Position numbers and translations under genes: made by a program
Source: Clostridium sp. UBA699
GTDB taxonomy: Bacteria; Bacillota; Clostridia; Clostridiales; Clostridiaceae
Length of the DNA stretch: 64,000 nucleotides
Assembly (NCBI GenBank): GCA_002298915.1
Contig: DBML01000008.1
Span: 1 to 64,000, forward strand
Direction: 5' to 3'
The notes under the pieces: model-generated
The model's input: the letters and a program-made list of their open reading frames with translations, nothing else
Told to the model about the DNA's origin: nothing
The model's database searches: none
Part shown: positions 41,849-50,635 of the stretch, one piece after another
Position numbering within the stretch: the first letter of the stretch is position 1
Layout: every line of letters starts with the position of its first letter

Positions 41849-43410
41849 TAATGTTGCCATTCTATGTTGTACTTCTTTATTTTGTTAAGGATTGTCGTAT
41901 GGGAAACCCCCAGGGCTTTTGCTGTTTTTCTGATTGTTTTGTTTTTTTCGAGGGAACTAAGTATCTTCTCCTTTTCGAAGATCTCCACAGCATCGCTGAG
42001 CTTCACCTCTGCGCCTTCCGTCCGGCCGACGTATTTCTGCGCGAATTCGCTTCCGATGTTCAGTATCAGGTCCTCCGCGGTCAGTATGTTCTTCTCGCAG
42101 ATGTTCATAGCTCTTTCCACGACGTTCTGAAGCTCCCTCACGTTGCCCGGCCAGTCGTGCTGAAGAAGGCCGCTTATGAAATCGGCGTTCGCGCCTTTTA
42201 TGTCCTTGAAAATCCTGCTGTTGATCTTCTCTATGAAGTAAGAGACCAGTCCGGGTATGTCCTCCATCCTCTTCCTGAGAGGAGGGATGTAGATCGGGAA
42301 TACGTTCAGCCTGTAATAGAGATCCTGCCTGAACTTCCCTTCGCCTACCATGGACTCCAGGTCCCTGTTAGTTGCAGCGATTAGCCTTACATCGACATTT
42401 TCTTCCCTGTTGCTTCCAAGCTTTCTGATCTTGTTCTCCTGGAGCACCCTGAGAAGCTTTGCCTGAAGAGGCATGGAGAGCTCCCCTATCTCGTCGAGGA
42501 AGAGGGTTCCTCCGTCGGCTTCCTTTATCAGCCCGTCCCGTGTGGACAAAGCCCCGGTGAAGCTTCCTTTTTCGTAGCCGAAAAGTTCGCTCTCGATCAG
42601 GTTTTCCGGGAGAGCAGCGCAGTTGATCGTCACGAAGCTTTTATCCTTCCTGGGCGACAGGTTTTTAATGGCTTTTGCGAAAAGCTCCTTCCCTGTTCCG
42701 CTCTCGCCTCTGAGAAGGACCGTGGAATTGCCTCTAGCAACCGTCGCTGCAAGGTTCTTCACCCTTTCAAACTCGAGGCTGTTCCCGATGATTTCAGAGA
42801 AAGCCCCCTTTTCGGTTGAGGTCACCACGTTGACAAGCTGTATCACCTTGTTGATGTCCTTGAGGGTTGCCACGCCTCCTACAGTCACATCGGAGTCGTT
42901 CTTTATAGCCCTGCCCGTCGTTATGTAGTGAACCCTGCCTCTCTTGTTCTGCAGCTGCAGCTCGACGTTGTCGTAGTTCCTGCCCGTTCTTAGCAGGTCC
43001 ATTAGAGGAGGATTGACGTTCAGGAGGTCTATGAGCTGCTTTCCCAGCACCTCCTCCTTGCTGTACCTGAAAAGCTCCTCGCAGTACTTGTTGAATATCT
43101 CTATCCTGCAGTCCCTGTCGACCATCAGGATCCCCTCGTCCACGGTGTCGATGACAGCCATGAGCTTCTGTTCGTTCTTCTCATACTCCAGCAGGTCGGT
43201 CTCCATTACAGTCTCAACGCCCTCGATTTCCTGAAGCCTGACCGTCACCTCCCTGATCCGGCTTTTGGAGATCTCGTGGATCTTGATGTTGACCTTGCCG
43301 GGGAAGACTTCCACAGCAACAAGACTTATACCTTTCCCCGACAGCACGTTGAGTATGTCGACCGTGATGCCAACCCTGTCCTTTCCCGTTATAGCGAATC
43401 TGGTGTACAT
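41848..43410 (-). CDS. TyrR-like sigma-54 activator (ACT-PAS-AAA-HTH)
   Basis: A 520-residue regulator with the TyrR layout: ACT domain (1-75; GKDRVGITVDILNVLSGKGI), PAS domain (about 80-185), AAA+ domain with Walker A GESGTGKE, GSFTGA loop and FLDEIGEL, and a short C-terminal helix-turn-helix (KTAKALGVSHTTILNKIKK). ACT domains bind amino acids, so an amino acid ligand is likely. The second ATG (43410) has GGAG seven bases away and is preferred. Immediately followed by the sigma-54 promoter of megL, its most likely target; its own gene is last in the FAH-reductase operon. Confidence 0.92.
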   Translation of the reverse strand: MYTRFAITGKDRVGITVDILNVLSGKGISLVAVEVFPGKVNIKIHEISKSRIREVTVRLQEIEGVETVMETDLLEYEKNEQKLMAVIDTVDEGILMVDRDCRIEIFNKYCEELFRYSKEEVLGKQLIDLLNVNPPLMDLLRTGRNYDNVELQLQNKRGRVHYITTGRAIKNDSDVTVGGVATLKDINKVIQLVNVVTSTEKGAFSEIIGNSLEFERVKNLAATVARGNSTVLLRGESGTGKELFAKAIKNLSPRKDKSFVTINCAALPENLIESELFGYEKGSFTGALSTRDGLIKEADGGTLFLDEIGELSMPLQAKLLRVLQENKIRKLGSNREENVDVRLIAATNRDLESMVGEGKFRQDLYYRLNVFPIYIPPLRKRMEDIPGLVSYFIEKINSRIFKDIKGANADFISGLLQHDWPGNVRELQNVVERAMNICEKNILTAEDLILNIGSEFAQKYVGRTEGAEVKLSDAVEIFEKEKILSSLEKNKTIRKTAKALGVSHTTILNKIKKYNIEWQH

Positions 43411-43423
43411 TTGCATTCTCCTT

Positions 43424-44299
43424 TTACTTGTCGAGAAGTTCGTAAAGCACCTGCGTGCCCTTGTTCTCCTTGTTCTCCCTCACTATCTCGTCATAGAGGG
43501 ATTTTGAAAGTTCGAGCCCAGGCGTCCAGAGTCCCATCTTCTCAGCCTCCCTAAGCGCTATGTCCATATCCTTGACCATATGCTTCACGTAGAACCCCGG
43601 CTCAAAGTCTCCCTTTATCATCCTAGGTGCAAGGTTGCTTAGCGACCAGCTTCCCGCCGCACCCGCGCCGATGCTCTCAAGAACCCTTGACGGGTCTAGG
43701 CCTGCTTTTTTCGCATAGACCATGGCTTCGCTTACGCCTATCATGTTCGAAGCGATGGCTATCTGGTTGCACATCTTCGTATGCTGGCCTGCGCCGGCTC
43801 CGCCCTGGAGGATTATGTTCTTGCCCATCACCTGGAGCACTGGCATCATCCTGTCGAAAGCCTCCTGGTCGCCGCCCACCATTATCGTGAGCGCAGCATT
43901 CTTTGCCCCCACGTCTCCGCCTGATACAGGAGCGTCCAGGGAATATATCCCCTTCGCCTTGGCCTCCTCGTATATCCTTTTGGCGAGGGAAGGCTCGGAA
44001 GTGGTCATGTCAATCAAATATGCCCCCTTCTTAGCATTGTTCAGGATGCCGTTTTCGCCCAGGTATACCTCCTCAACATCCTTCGGGTAGCCTACCATGG
44101 TTATTATGACGTCCGCTTCTTTTGCCACCTCAGCAGGCGTGTCTTTCCAAACCGCTCCGTTTTCAACGAGCGATTCAGCGCTTGACCTTGTCCTGTTGTA
44201 AACAAGCACCCTCCATCCTGCCTTCATTAAGTGGGAAGCCATGCTCCTCCCCATGACACCTGTTCCAATAAAGCCTATAACTTGAGTGTTTTCCATCAT
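43424..44299 (-). CDS. 3-hydroxyisobutyrate dehydrogenase-family oxidoreductase
   Basis: A 291-residue beta-hydroxyacid dehydrogenase: N-terminal Rossmann motif GFIGTGVMGRSMASHL, DAPVSGGDVGAKNAALTIMVGG substrate loop, catalytic lysine in GAGQHTKMCNQIAIASNM. It could act on 3-hydroxyisobutyrate, tartronate semialdehyde or a related acid. The start at 44299 has GGAGG five bases upstream (a second ATG follows at once). Third gene of the four-gene operon, 11 bases after the reductase gene and 14 before the activator. Confidence 0.9.
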   Translation of the reverse strand: MMENTQVIGFIGTGVMGRSMASHLMKAGWRVLVYNRTRSSAESLVENGAVWKDTPAEVAKEADVIITMVGYPKDVEEVYLGENGILNNAKKGAYLIDMTTSEPSLAKRIYEEAKAKGIYSLDAPVSGGDVGAKNAALTIMVGGDQEAFDRMMPVLQVMGKNIILQGGAGAGQHTKMCNQIAIASNMIGVSEAMVYAKKAGLDPSRVLESIGAGAAGSWSLSNLAPRMIKGDFEPGFYVKHMVKDMDIALREAEKMGLWTPGLELSKSLYDEIVRENKENKGTQVLYELLDK

Positions 44300-44309
44300 C
44301 GTATCCTCC

Positions 44310-45338
44310 TTATCTTTCTTCCTTGTGTTTTTCGTAAAACTCATAGTATTTTGCCAGTTCTTCCCTGAGTATCTTGGTCGTGTCCAGCTTGTAAGGGCAC
44401 TTCTCCCTGCAGCTTCCGCAGTTCAGGCAGCCGTTTATGAGGTTCATCCTCTCCCTGAAGCTTTCCTCGAGAAACGCCTTGTAGGGAGACCTTTTCATCA
44501 TCAGAGATATCCTTGCCTGCAGCGGTATGTCTATGCCTGCCGGGCAAGGCATGCAGTACCCGCAGCCCCTGCAGAAGCTTCCCGCGAGCTCTTCCCTGTC
44601 CCTTTTTATTGCCTCCTGCAGGTTTTCGTCCAGGGCTGGCGGATTCTCCTCAAGAGCCAGGAACTCCTCAAGCTCTGACATCCTCTGAATGCCCCATATA
44701 GGCACTATGTTGCCGTATTGCCTCAGGAATGCGAAGGTTGCCGCGGGCTTCGTGATCAGCCCTCCCGACATCGCCTTCATAGCGATGAGCCCTACGCCGT
44801 GCCTCCTGCATACATCGGCAAGCGCCAGGTCCTCCTCCGAAGAAAGTGAGCTGAGCGGAAACTGGACAGTGTCGTACAGACCCGACTCAGCCGCCTGGAT
44901 CGCATTTTTCAGACTGTGGTTCGTGATCCCGATGTGCCTGATCAAACCTTTCGACTTTGCATCAAGCAGCCCGGCATATATCCCGTCGGGAGCTTCCGGA
45001 TCGGGAAGCTCAGGAGGGTTGTGGAGCTGGTATATGTCTATGTAGTCTGTCTTCATGTTCCTCAGGCTTGTCTCAAGGTGCTCCTCCAGGGTCCTGCGGT
45101 CCTGCGCGTGCGTCTTTGTTGCAAGGACAAGCCTTTCTCTCACGCCGCTCAGGGCCCTTCCGATTTTTTCCTCGCTGTCCGTGTACATCCTTGCTGTGTC
45201 AAAGAAGTTTATTCCGGCGTCCACGGCCCTGAGGAGCAGACTTTCAGCATCTTCAAAGCTTATCCTCTGTATCGGCAGGCATCCGAAGCCGCTCCTGCTC
45301 ACCTCAAGCCCAGTGCGTCCAAGCCTTAACTTCTCCAT
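44310..45338 (-). CDS. Aldo/keto reductase with C-terminal ferredoxin-type domain
   Basis: A 342-residue protein: AKR barrel (1-250) with the catalytic-type features DTARMYTDSEEKIG, YIDIYQLHNP and HIGITNH, then a ferredoxin-like tail with two cysteine sets (CRGCGYCMPCP and CLNCGSCREKCP) likely to hold two [4Fe-4S] clusters. This fusion is common in anaerobes and couples an aldehyde/ketone-type reaction to an iron-sulfur donor. Between the FAH gene (13 bp) and the dehydrogenase gene (10 bp). Confidence 0.9.
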   Translation of the reverse strand: MEKLRLGRTGLEVSRSGFGCLPIQRISFEDAESLLLRAVDAGINFFDTARMYTDSEEKIGRALSGVRERLVLATKTHAQDRRTLEEHLETSLRNMKTDYIDIYQLHNPPELPDPEAPDGIYAGLLDAKSKGLIRHIGITNHSLKNAIQAAESGLYDTVQFPLSSLSSEEDLALADVCRRHGVGLIAMKAMSGGLITKPAATFAFLRQYGNIVPIWGIQRMSELEEFLALEENPPALDENLQEAIKRDREELAGSFCRGCGYCMPCPAGIDIPLQARISLMMKRSPYKAFLEESFRERMNLINGCLNCGSCREKCPYKLDTTKILREELAKYYEFYEKHKEER

Positions 45339-45351
45339 AATCCCGCCTCCC

Positions 45352-46215
45352 TTATTTCAGCGTTGTTGCCAGGCTTCCGATCTTTTCTATGCTTACGGTG
45401 ATCCTGTCGCCCGATTTCAGCCACTCCTGCTTGTGCTCAGGATATCCGAGCACGACTCCGCTCGGTGTCCCAGTGTATATTATGTCTCCTGGCTTCAAGG
45501 TCATGTACTTCGATATGTAGCTGACAATTGCCGCGCAGTCGAAGATCATGTAGCTCGTGTTTGAGGACTGCACCGGCTTGCCGTTGACCTCGCACTTTAT
45601 GTCAAGGTTGTCAGGATCAACTTCCTCGTCAGTAAGGAGGTAAGGCCCGAGAGGAGCAAAGCCGTCGCAGGTCTTTCCGATAAGCCACTGGCCGCTAACG
45701 AACTGCAGATCCCTTGCAGAAAGGTCGTTTCCCGCAGTGTATCCGAAAACATAGGATAGGGCATCCTCCTCTTGCACATTCGACGCCTCTTTCCCCATCA
45801 CGATCACAAGCTCTGCCTCGTAGTCGAATTGGCGAGCTCCCTTAGGAAGCCTGACGGTGTCTTTGTGAGCTGACAGCGCGTTGTTGAACTTGCTGAACAC
45901 CACAGGATTCTCCGGTATCTTCATCTCGCACTCCTCTGCGTGAGGCTTGTAGTTGAGTCCTATGCAGAGTATCTTTTCAGGGTTTAGGACGCATGGAGCA
46001 TAGACCATGTTCTTCTCGCTCAAAAGGTCGCTGTCCTTATGCATTATCTCCCTGAGCTCACTCAGCGCTTTCTCCCCTCCTGCAATTGCCTGCTCCATAG
46101 TGACTGGCGCTTTCATGGAATTGGCGTAAGCTGCTTTTTCCACATCTATCACGCCCTTTTCGGTCCATATCCCTAAGCGTATCTCATTTCCTTTTCTGAA
46201 GTTAAGCAGTTTCAT
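45352..46215 (-). CDS. Fumarylacetoacetate hydrolase (FAH) family protein
   Basis: A 287-residue FAH-fold enzyme. N-terminal cap (1-70), then LCIGLNYKPHAEE, PVVFSKFNNALS, metal residues in FDYEAELVIVMGKEA, GYTAGNDLSARDLQF and the C-terminal TPSGVVLGYPE. Members hydrolyse or decarboxylate 2-oxo or diketo acids, such as fumarylpyruvate or oxaloacetate. First gene of the operon; the partner reductase and dehydrogenase suggest breakdown of a short oxoacid, which I infer only from context. Confidence 0.88.
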   Translation of the reverse strand: MKLLNFRKGNEIRLGIWTEKGVIDVEKAAYANSMKAPVTMEQAIAGGEKALSELREIMHKDSDLLSEKNMVYAPCVLNPEKILCIGLNYKPHAEECEMKIPENPVVFSKFNNALSAHKDTVRLPKGARQFDYEAELVIVMGKEASNVQEEDALSYVFGYTAGNDLSARDLQFVSGQWLIGKTCDGFAPLGPYLLTDEEVDPDNLDIKCEVNGKPVQSSNTSYMIFDCAAIVSYISKYMTLKPGDIIYTGTPSGVVLGYPEHKQEWLKSGDRITVSIEKIGSLATTLK

Positions 46216-46261
46216 AATATTCCTCCCAGCTTGTCATATCTATTTCCTCATACATATCTAT

Positions 46262-46291
46262 ATTATATGCCAAATTTTCTGTAAGTGTCAC
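46262..46291 (-). promoter_or_regulatory. Promoter of the FAH-reductase-activator operon
   Basis: GTGACA (46286-46291), an 18-bp spacer and TATAAT (46262-46267) on the minus strand, about 47 bp upstream of the FAH ATG. Confidence 0.65.
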
Positions 46292-46361
46292 GATGATTAT
46301 TAATTACCTGTCTTTAATTTGCCTTATAACAAATATAACGAAGTTTAGGAGGAGGATCATC

Positions 46362-46501
46362 ATGTCTAAGAGGTATATAGCAGAGTTCTGTACGGGTGTA
46401 GACCTTCACGGTGGCGATGTTACAAAAGCTGCCAAAAAGGCAGTGAGAGACGCGGTTTCGCAGTCATGATCAACGCTTCAATAACAGTCTTCGTAAAATA
46501 A
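46362..46501 (+). pseudogene. Remnant of a Lin0512-family gene with internal deletion
   Basis: An intact RBS (AGGAGGAGG) and ATG open a 35-codon frame whose sequence (EFCTGVDLHGGDVTKAAKKA) matches the beginning of the roughly 115-residue Lin0512 family. It stops at 46469. The next frame over, directly across the stop, reads VMINASITVFVK and then TAA at 46499-46501, like the end of the same family. The middle ~65-70 codons are missing, so this looks like an out-of-frame deletion. A strong terminator follows at once. Confidence 0.7.
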
Positions 46502-46504
46502 AAT

Positions 46505-46544
46505 AAAGGCTTTGCCTCAGTTGTCACTGACGCAAAGCCTTTTT
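46505..46544. terminator. Terminator between the Lin0512 remnant and the cold-shock gene
   Basis: The stem AAAGGCTTTGC/GCAAAGCCTTT is extended by an inner CAGT/ACTG pairing, with a T-run on the plus strand and a T-rich tail on the minus strand, between convergent genes. Confidence 0.9.
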
Positions 46545-46565
46545 TGCTGTTTATGCCGATCCGAA

Positions 46566-46766
46566 TTAAAGGATAGTTATGTTTTCAGCCTGTGGTCCTT
46601 TTGGTCCCTTAACTACATCGTATGATACGTTCTGTCCTTCTTCAAGAGACTTGTATCCTTCCTTCTGGATCTGTGAGAAGTGAGCGAAAACGTCGTTTCC
46701 GTCTTCTCCTGTTATAAATCCGAATCCTTTTTCTGCGTTGAACCATTTAACTGTACCGTTCATCAT
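46566..46766 (-). CDS. cspA: Cold-shock protein
   Basis: A 66-residue single OB-fold nucleic acid binding protein with RNP1 KGFGFITG and RNP2 VFAHFSQI. It acts as an RNA chaperone in the cytoplasm. GGAGG lies five and eight bases from the paired ATGs. The roughly 170-bp upstream gap is large enough for the long 5' leader typical of such genes, but I see no defined structure in it. Confidence 0.96.
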   Translation of the reverse strand: MMNGTVKWFNAEKGFGFITGEDGNDVFAHFSQIQKEGYKSLEEGQNVSYDVVKGPKGPQAENITIL

Positions 46767-46936
46767 GTGTACCTCCGAAATTTTTTTATTCCCTTAAATC
46801 CTTGTAATAATCCACAAATTAAATCTCGATATCACATTTATGAGTGGTACTTGATATTTGTTTGTTGCATTATTAACTATCAATTTAAGCTTCCTGTACA
46901 GAATACCACATAATTTTAAAAATTTCAAGCCCGATA

Positions 46937-48457
46937 TCAGTAAAATACTTCCAGATTCTTGCCGAAGGCCTTCCTGAAATCCTTCTCGCATTTCAGCGAA
47001 AAGGCGTTGCCAGGCTCTTTTTCATTTCCGGGGATAAGCTTTATGCCCACCCCTCTGTTATCGAGGCGGCAGCTGATGCCTGCAACGCTGCCGTACTCGT
47101 TCCTGTCAAGCTCCTCGGCTATCCTGACGAAAAGGCTAAGCTTTTTGACGGCCTCGTAGTCGCTCTTGGTCATGTAGAGCTTGTACTCGCCCCATTCCTT
47201 CTTAAGTGTCTCGCTCCTGTGCATTCCTATGATGAACGCGCAGTTTACCAGTTCCTTGTTGCTTATGCCGTTGATCCCCGAATTCAGCGCCAGGTAGAAG
47301 CCGTGGCTGTGGTGGTTGTAGTAATCAAGGTAGAGCCCTATGTCATGAAGCAGCGCTCCGACCTCGAGAAGCTTCCTGTGGTTCGTTCCAAGGCAGTGCA
47401 GGTCCTGGAGCTGGTCGAACATCTCCAGGCAAAGCTTCCTTATGTGGTAGCTGTGCTGGATGCCGGCATCGTATTTCTTGAGGGTGTTGAAGATGCTGTG
47501 CTGAAGAACGTTCGTAACAAGTTCCTCCTTGAAACCGAGCTTCTGCAGGTACTGCTTGAAGAACACGCCCTCCCTGAGGCCGTTACCGCTGACAACTAAC
47601 GTTTTCGAGCCGATGTAGTCCATCAGGACCTTCAGGGGTACTAGCCCGCCAGCAATGATGTCAGCCCTGTCCTTCTGGAGGCCGGGTATCTCCTTCCTCT
47701 CGCTTAGCTTTGAATCGGCAACCTTCCTGTACACCTCCTGCACCTCGCAGGAGTCCATCATGTAGTTGTGGAGACCCTCCAGAAAGTAGCCCTTCGCCCT
47801 CTTGTTAACCTTGGCCACAGTTCTCACGGAACCTCCAAGACCTACCACTGGGAGGTCTGAAACGTCGTCCAGCCATCCAAGGTCCTTGAGCTTTTCCCTG
47901 AAGTGCTTCTCCAGCTTCTCCAGCTTCTCCTTCTCGGTCTCGCCCTTTCCGAGGAACTTCTCTGTCATGTTGACGGCGCCTAAAGGGATGCTCACGGAGT
48001 TCCTTATCCTCCTTTTTTCAACGCGGACTATCTCCGTGCTTCCTCCTCCTATGTCAAGGATGATGCAGTTTTCAACATCTATGGTGTTCACAACCCCCAG
48101 GTAGTCGTAGTATGCTTCCATCTCGCCGGGAATGACGTCGAATTCAATTCCTGTTTCTTCCTTTACCCTGTTGATGAACTCGCCTCCGTTGGTCGCGTTC
48201 CTGACGCCCGCTGTTGCTACGGCAATCGTCCTCCCCACGCTGTAGTTTTCCGTGAACCTCCTGAAAAGCTTAAGGGCTTCGATTGTCCTGTCGATCGCCG
48301 CGGGGTGAAGCAGGCCGTCCTGCGAAGTGCCTTCGCTCAGCCTGACCATTTCCTTTGCCTGGTCTATCATCTTGTAGGATCCGTTTTCGTATATCTTCAT
48401 TATGATCATTCTGACCGAGTTTGAGCCAAGGTCGATGATTGCAAGTTTTTCTTCCAT
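46937..48457 (-). CDS. ppx: Ppx/GppA phosphatase with HD-like C terminus (1)
   Basis: A 506-residue ASKHA exopolyphosphatase/guanosine pentaphosphatase. N-terminal AIIDLGSNSVRMII phosphate loop, IEFDVIPGEMEAYYDYLG, ILDIGGGSTEIV and VVGLGGSVRT; the C-terminal part (about 310-500) is an HD-type helical domain (GALLHDIGLYLDYYNHHSHG). It would shorten polyphosphate from the end. Directly downstream of ppk (30 bp), RBS AGGAGG, last gene of the ppx-ppk-ppx set. Confidence 0.93.
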   Translation of the reverse strand: MEEKLAIIDLGSNSVRMIIMKIYENGSYKMIDQAKEMVRLSEGTSQDGLLHPAAIDRTIEALKLFRRFTENYSVGRTIAVATAGVRNATNGGEFINRVKEETGIEFDVIPGEMEAYYDYLGVVNTIDVENCIILDIGGGSTEIVRVEKRRIRNSVSIPLGAVNMTEKFLGKGETEKEKLEKLEKHFREKLKDLGWLDDVSDLPVVGLGGSVRTVAKVNKRAKGYFLEGLHNYMMDSCEVQEVYRKVADSKLSERKEIPGLQKDRADIIAGGLVPLKVLMDYIGSKTLVVSGNGLREGVFFKQYLQKLGFKEELVTNVLQHSIFNTLKKYDAGIQHSYHIRKLCLEMFDQLQDLHCLGTNHRKLLEVGALLHDIGLYLDYYNHHSHGFYLALNSGINGISNKELVNCAFIIGMHRSETLKKEWGEYKLYMTKSDYEAVKKLSLFVRIAEELDRNEYGSVAGISCRLDNRGVGIKLIPGNEKEPGNAFSLKCEKDFRKAFGKNLEVFY

Positions 48458-48487
48458 AATGCACCTCCTGGATTGCTTTGGTCTTTG

Positions 48488-50635
48488 CTACGCTCCGGTC
48501 TCGAAATCCTCGATATGCAGCGCCTCAAATTTTTGGGTGTCGGCTTCTGGCTCCTCCGCCTTGGCACCCCTGAGCGCCTGCTTGCAGAAGTACATCTGGC
48601 TGTCCAGGCTCTTCTTGCCGCGCCGGTCTATCTTCCTGTACTTTCCGCTCTGCTCAAGGACCCTTGCCTTAAGCGTGTCGGCAAGCTCTATGTCAAGGAT
48701 TCCAATAATCTTTTCCTTTATCTCTCTGTCCTCGACAGGGAAAAGAAGCTCCACCCTTGCATCCAGGTTCCTCGGCATCCAGTCAGCGCTCGCCAGGTAT
48801 ACGTCCTCCCTTCCGTCATTCCAGAAGTAGTTTATCCTGCTGTGCTCCAGGAACCTGCCTACGATGCTCAAGACAGTGATGTTCTCGCTTATACCCTTAA
48901 CACCAGGCCTCAGGCAGCAAATCCCCCTCACGATGAGCTTGATCTCAACTCCGGCCGCCGATGCCCCGTAAAGCGCAGATATAAGTTCGCGGTCGACTAG
49001 AGAGTTCATCTTGGCCATTATGACGGCTTTCTTGCCTGCGAGCGCGTTCTGCCTCTCGTTTTCTATGAGGGCGAGCAGCTTTTTCCTTAGCCCGACAGGT
49101 GCGGCCTCAAGCTTGTACCACTGCTGAGGCTCAGAATAGCCTGAAAGCATGTTGAACACGGCAGAGGCGTCGGCTCCGATGTATTCGTTTGACGTGAACA
49201 GACCCATGTCCGTATATAGAGTTGCCGTAATATCGTTGTAGTTGCCCGTTCCCAGGTGGACGTACCTCTTGATGCCTGATTCCTCTCGCCTGACTACCAG
49301 CGTTATCTTGCAGTGGGTCTTGAGGCCTACAAGCCCGTAGATGACGTGGCATCCGGCCTGCTCGAGCCTTTTGGCCCACTGGATGTTCCTTTCCTCGTCG
49401 AACCTGGCCTTCACCTCGAGCAGCACCATTACCTGCTTGCCCCTTTCGGCCGCCTGCTCAAGCGCCCTAACAATCGGTGAGTTTCCGCTCACCCTGTAAA
49501 GCGTTTGCTTTATCGCGAGCACATCGGGATCCTTTGAGGCCTTTTCGATGAACTCAACAACCGTGTCGAAGGAATCATAAGGGTGGTGCACGAAGATGTC
49601 CTTTTTGTCTATTGCCTGGAATATGTCCTCCTCGTCCGCAAGCGCCTGCGGGTACTGCGGTTCGTAGGCTCTGTACTTCAGGTGCCTGTAGCCTTCCATG
49701 GAGCTAAGCTTCATGAGGAAGGTCAGGTCTATCGGCCCCTTGATGTAGTATATGTCACCCTTGTGTATCCCCAGGGAACCCTTGAGGACGTTGAGCAGCC
49801 TCTCGTCCATAAGGTGGTCAACTTCAAGCCTTATGCCAGCCCCCCAGTTCCTCTTCTTCAAAGACTTCTGGATCTCCTGCAGCAGGTCCTCCGCCTCCTC
49901 TTCGTCGATGGTGAGGTCGGCGTTCCTTGTTATCCTGTAGGGATGCGCGCAGATGATTTCATGCCCCGTGAACAGCTTGTCAAGGAACATCATAATTATC
50001 TCCTCAAGGAAAACGAAGTTGCGCTCGTTCTTCTCAGAGGCTTCGGGAGCCGGAAGCTCTATCATCCTTGGCAGCCCCGAAGGAACCTGTACCGTTGCGA
50101 ACATGTAGCCTTTGTCGCCGTCGCTGTGCTTGAGCAGTATGCCTATGTTGAGGCTTTTGCTCAGGATGAGCGGGAAGGGCCTGCTGGAGTCGACGGCCAT
50201 CGGGGTCAGAACCGGATAAACCGTGCCGTTGAAGTATTCCATGATGAACTCACGCTGGGCCTCGCTGAGCTCCTCGCTGGAATGGAGCCTGATCCCGTTT
50301 TTCCCCAGCAGAGGTATTAGGGACCTGTTAAGCGTGTTGTACTCCTTCTCAACGAGGGTGTGAGTCCTCAGAGAGATCTGCTTTAGCTGCTGCTTCGGCG
50401 TGAGCCCGGAAATGTCCGCTTTGGTGTAGCCGGCCTTGACCTGGTCCTTGAGCGAAGCCACCCTAATCATGAAAAACTCGTCCAGGTTCGAGCTGGTTAT
50501 GGCAAGGAATTTCACCCTCTCCAGGAGGGGGTTGATCTTGTCCCTAGCTTCGTCGAGCACCCTGTCGTTGAACTCGAGCCAGCTCAGCTCCCTGTTGATG
50601 TAATATTCTGGATTTTTATATTCCACGCTGCGCAT
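48488..50635 (-). CDS. ppk: Polyphosphate kinase 1
   Basis: A 715-residue PPK1 that reversibly builds polyphosphate from ATP. N-terminal NRELSWLEFNDRVL, head domain, and two phospholipase D-like catalytic domains with the autophosphorylated histidine in KTHCKITLVVRRE and the second one in RINYFWNDGREDVYLASADWMPRN. Overlaps the 3' end of the upstream ppx paralogue by 20 bases. Both flanking genes encode Ppx/GppA proteins, giving one synthase between two candidate degraders. Confidence 0.96.
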   Translation of the reverse strand: MRSVEYKNPEYYINRELSWLEFNDRVLDEARDKINPLLERVKFLAITSSNLDEFFMIRVASLKDQVKAGYTKADISGLTPKQQLKQISLRTHTLVEKEYNTLNRSLIPLLGKNGIRLHSSEELSEAQREFIMEYFNGTVYPVLTPMAVDSSRPFPLILSKSLNIGILLKHSDGDKGYMFATVQVPSGLPRMIELPAPEASEKNERNFVFLEEIIMMFLDKLFTGHEIICAHPYRITRNADLTIDEEEAEDLLQEIQKSLKKRNWGAGIRLEVDHLMDERLLNVLKGSLGIHKGDIYYIKGPIDLTFLMKLSSMEGYRHLKYRAYEPQYPQALADEEDIFQAIDKKDIFVHHPYDSFDTVVEFIEKASKDPDVLAIKQTLYRVSGNSPIVRALEQAAERGKQVMVLLEVKARFDEERNIQWAKRLEQAGCHVIYGLVGLKTHCKITLVVRREESGIKRYVHLGTGNYNDITATLYTDMGLFTSNEYIGADASAVFNMLSGYSEPQQWYKLEAAPVGLRKKLLALIENERQNALAGKKAVIMAKMNSLVDRELISALYGASAAGVEIKLIVRGICCLRPGVKGISENITVLSIVGRFLEHSRINYFWNDGREDVYLASADWMPRNLDARVELLFPVEDREIKEKIIGILDIELADTLKARVLEQSGKYRKIDRRGKKSLDSQMYFCKQALRGAKAEEPEADTQKFEALHIEDFETGA

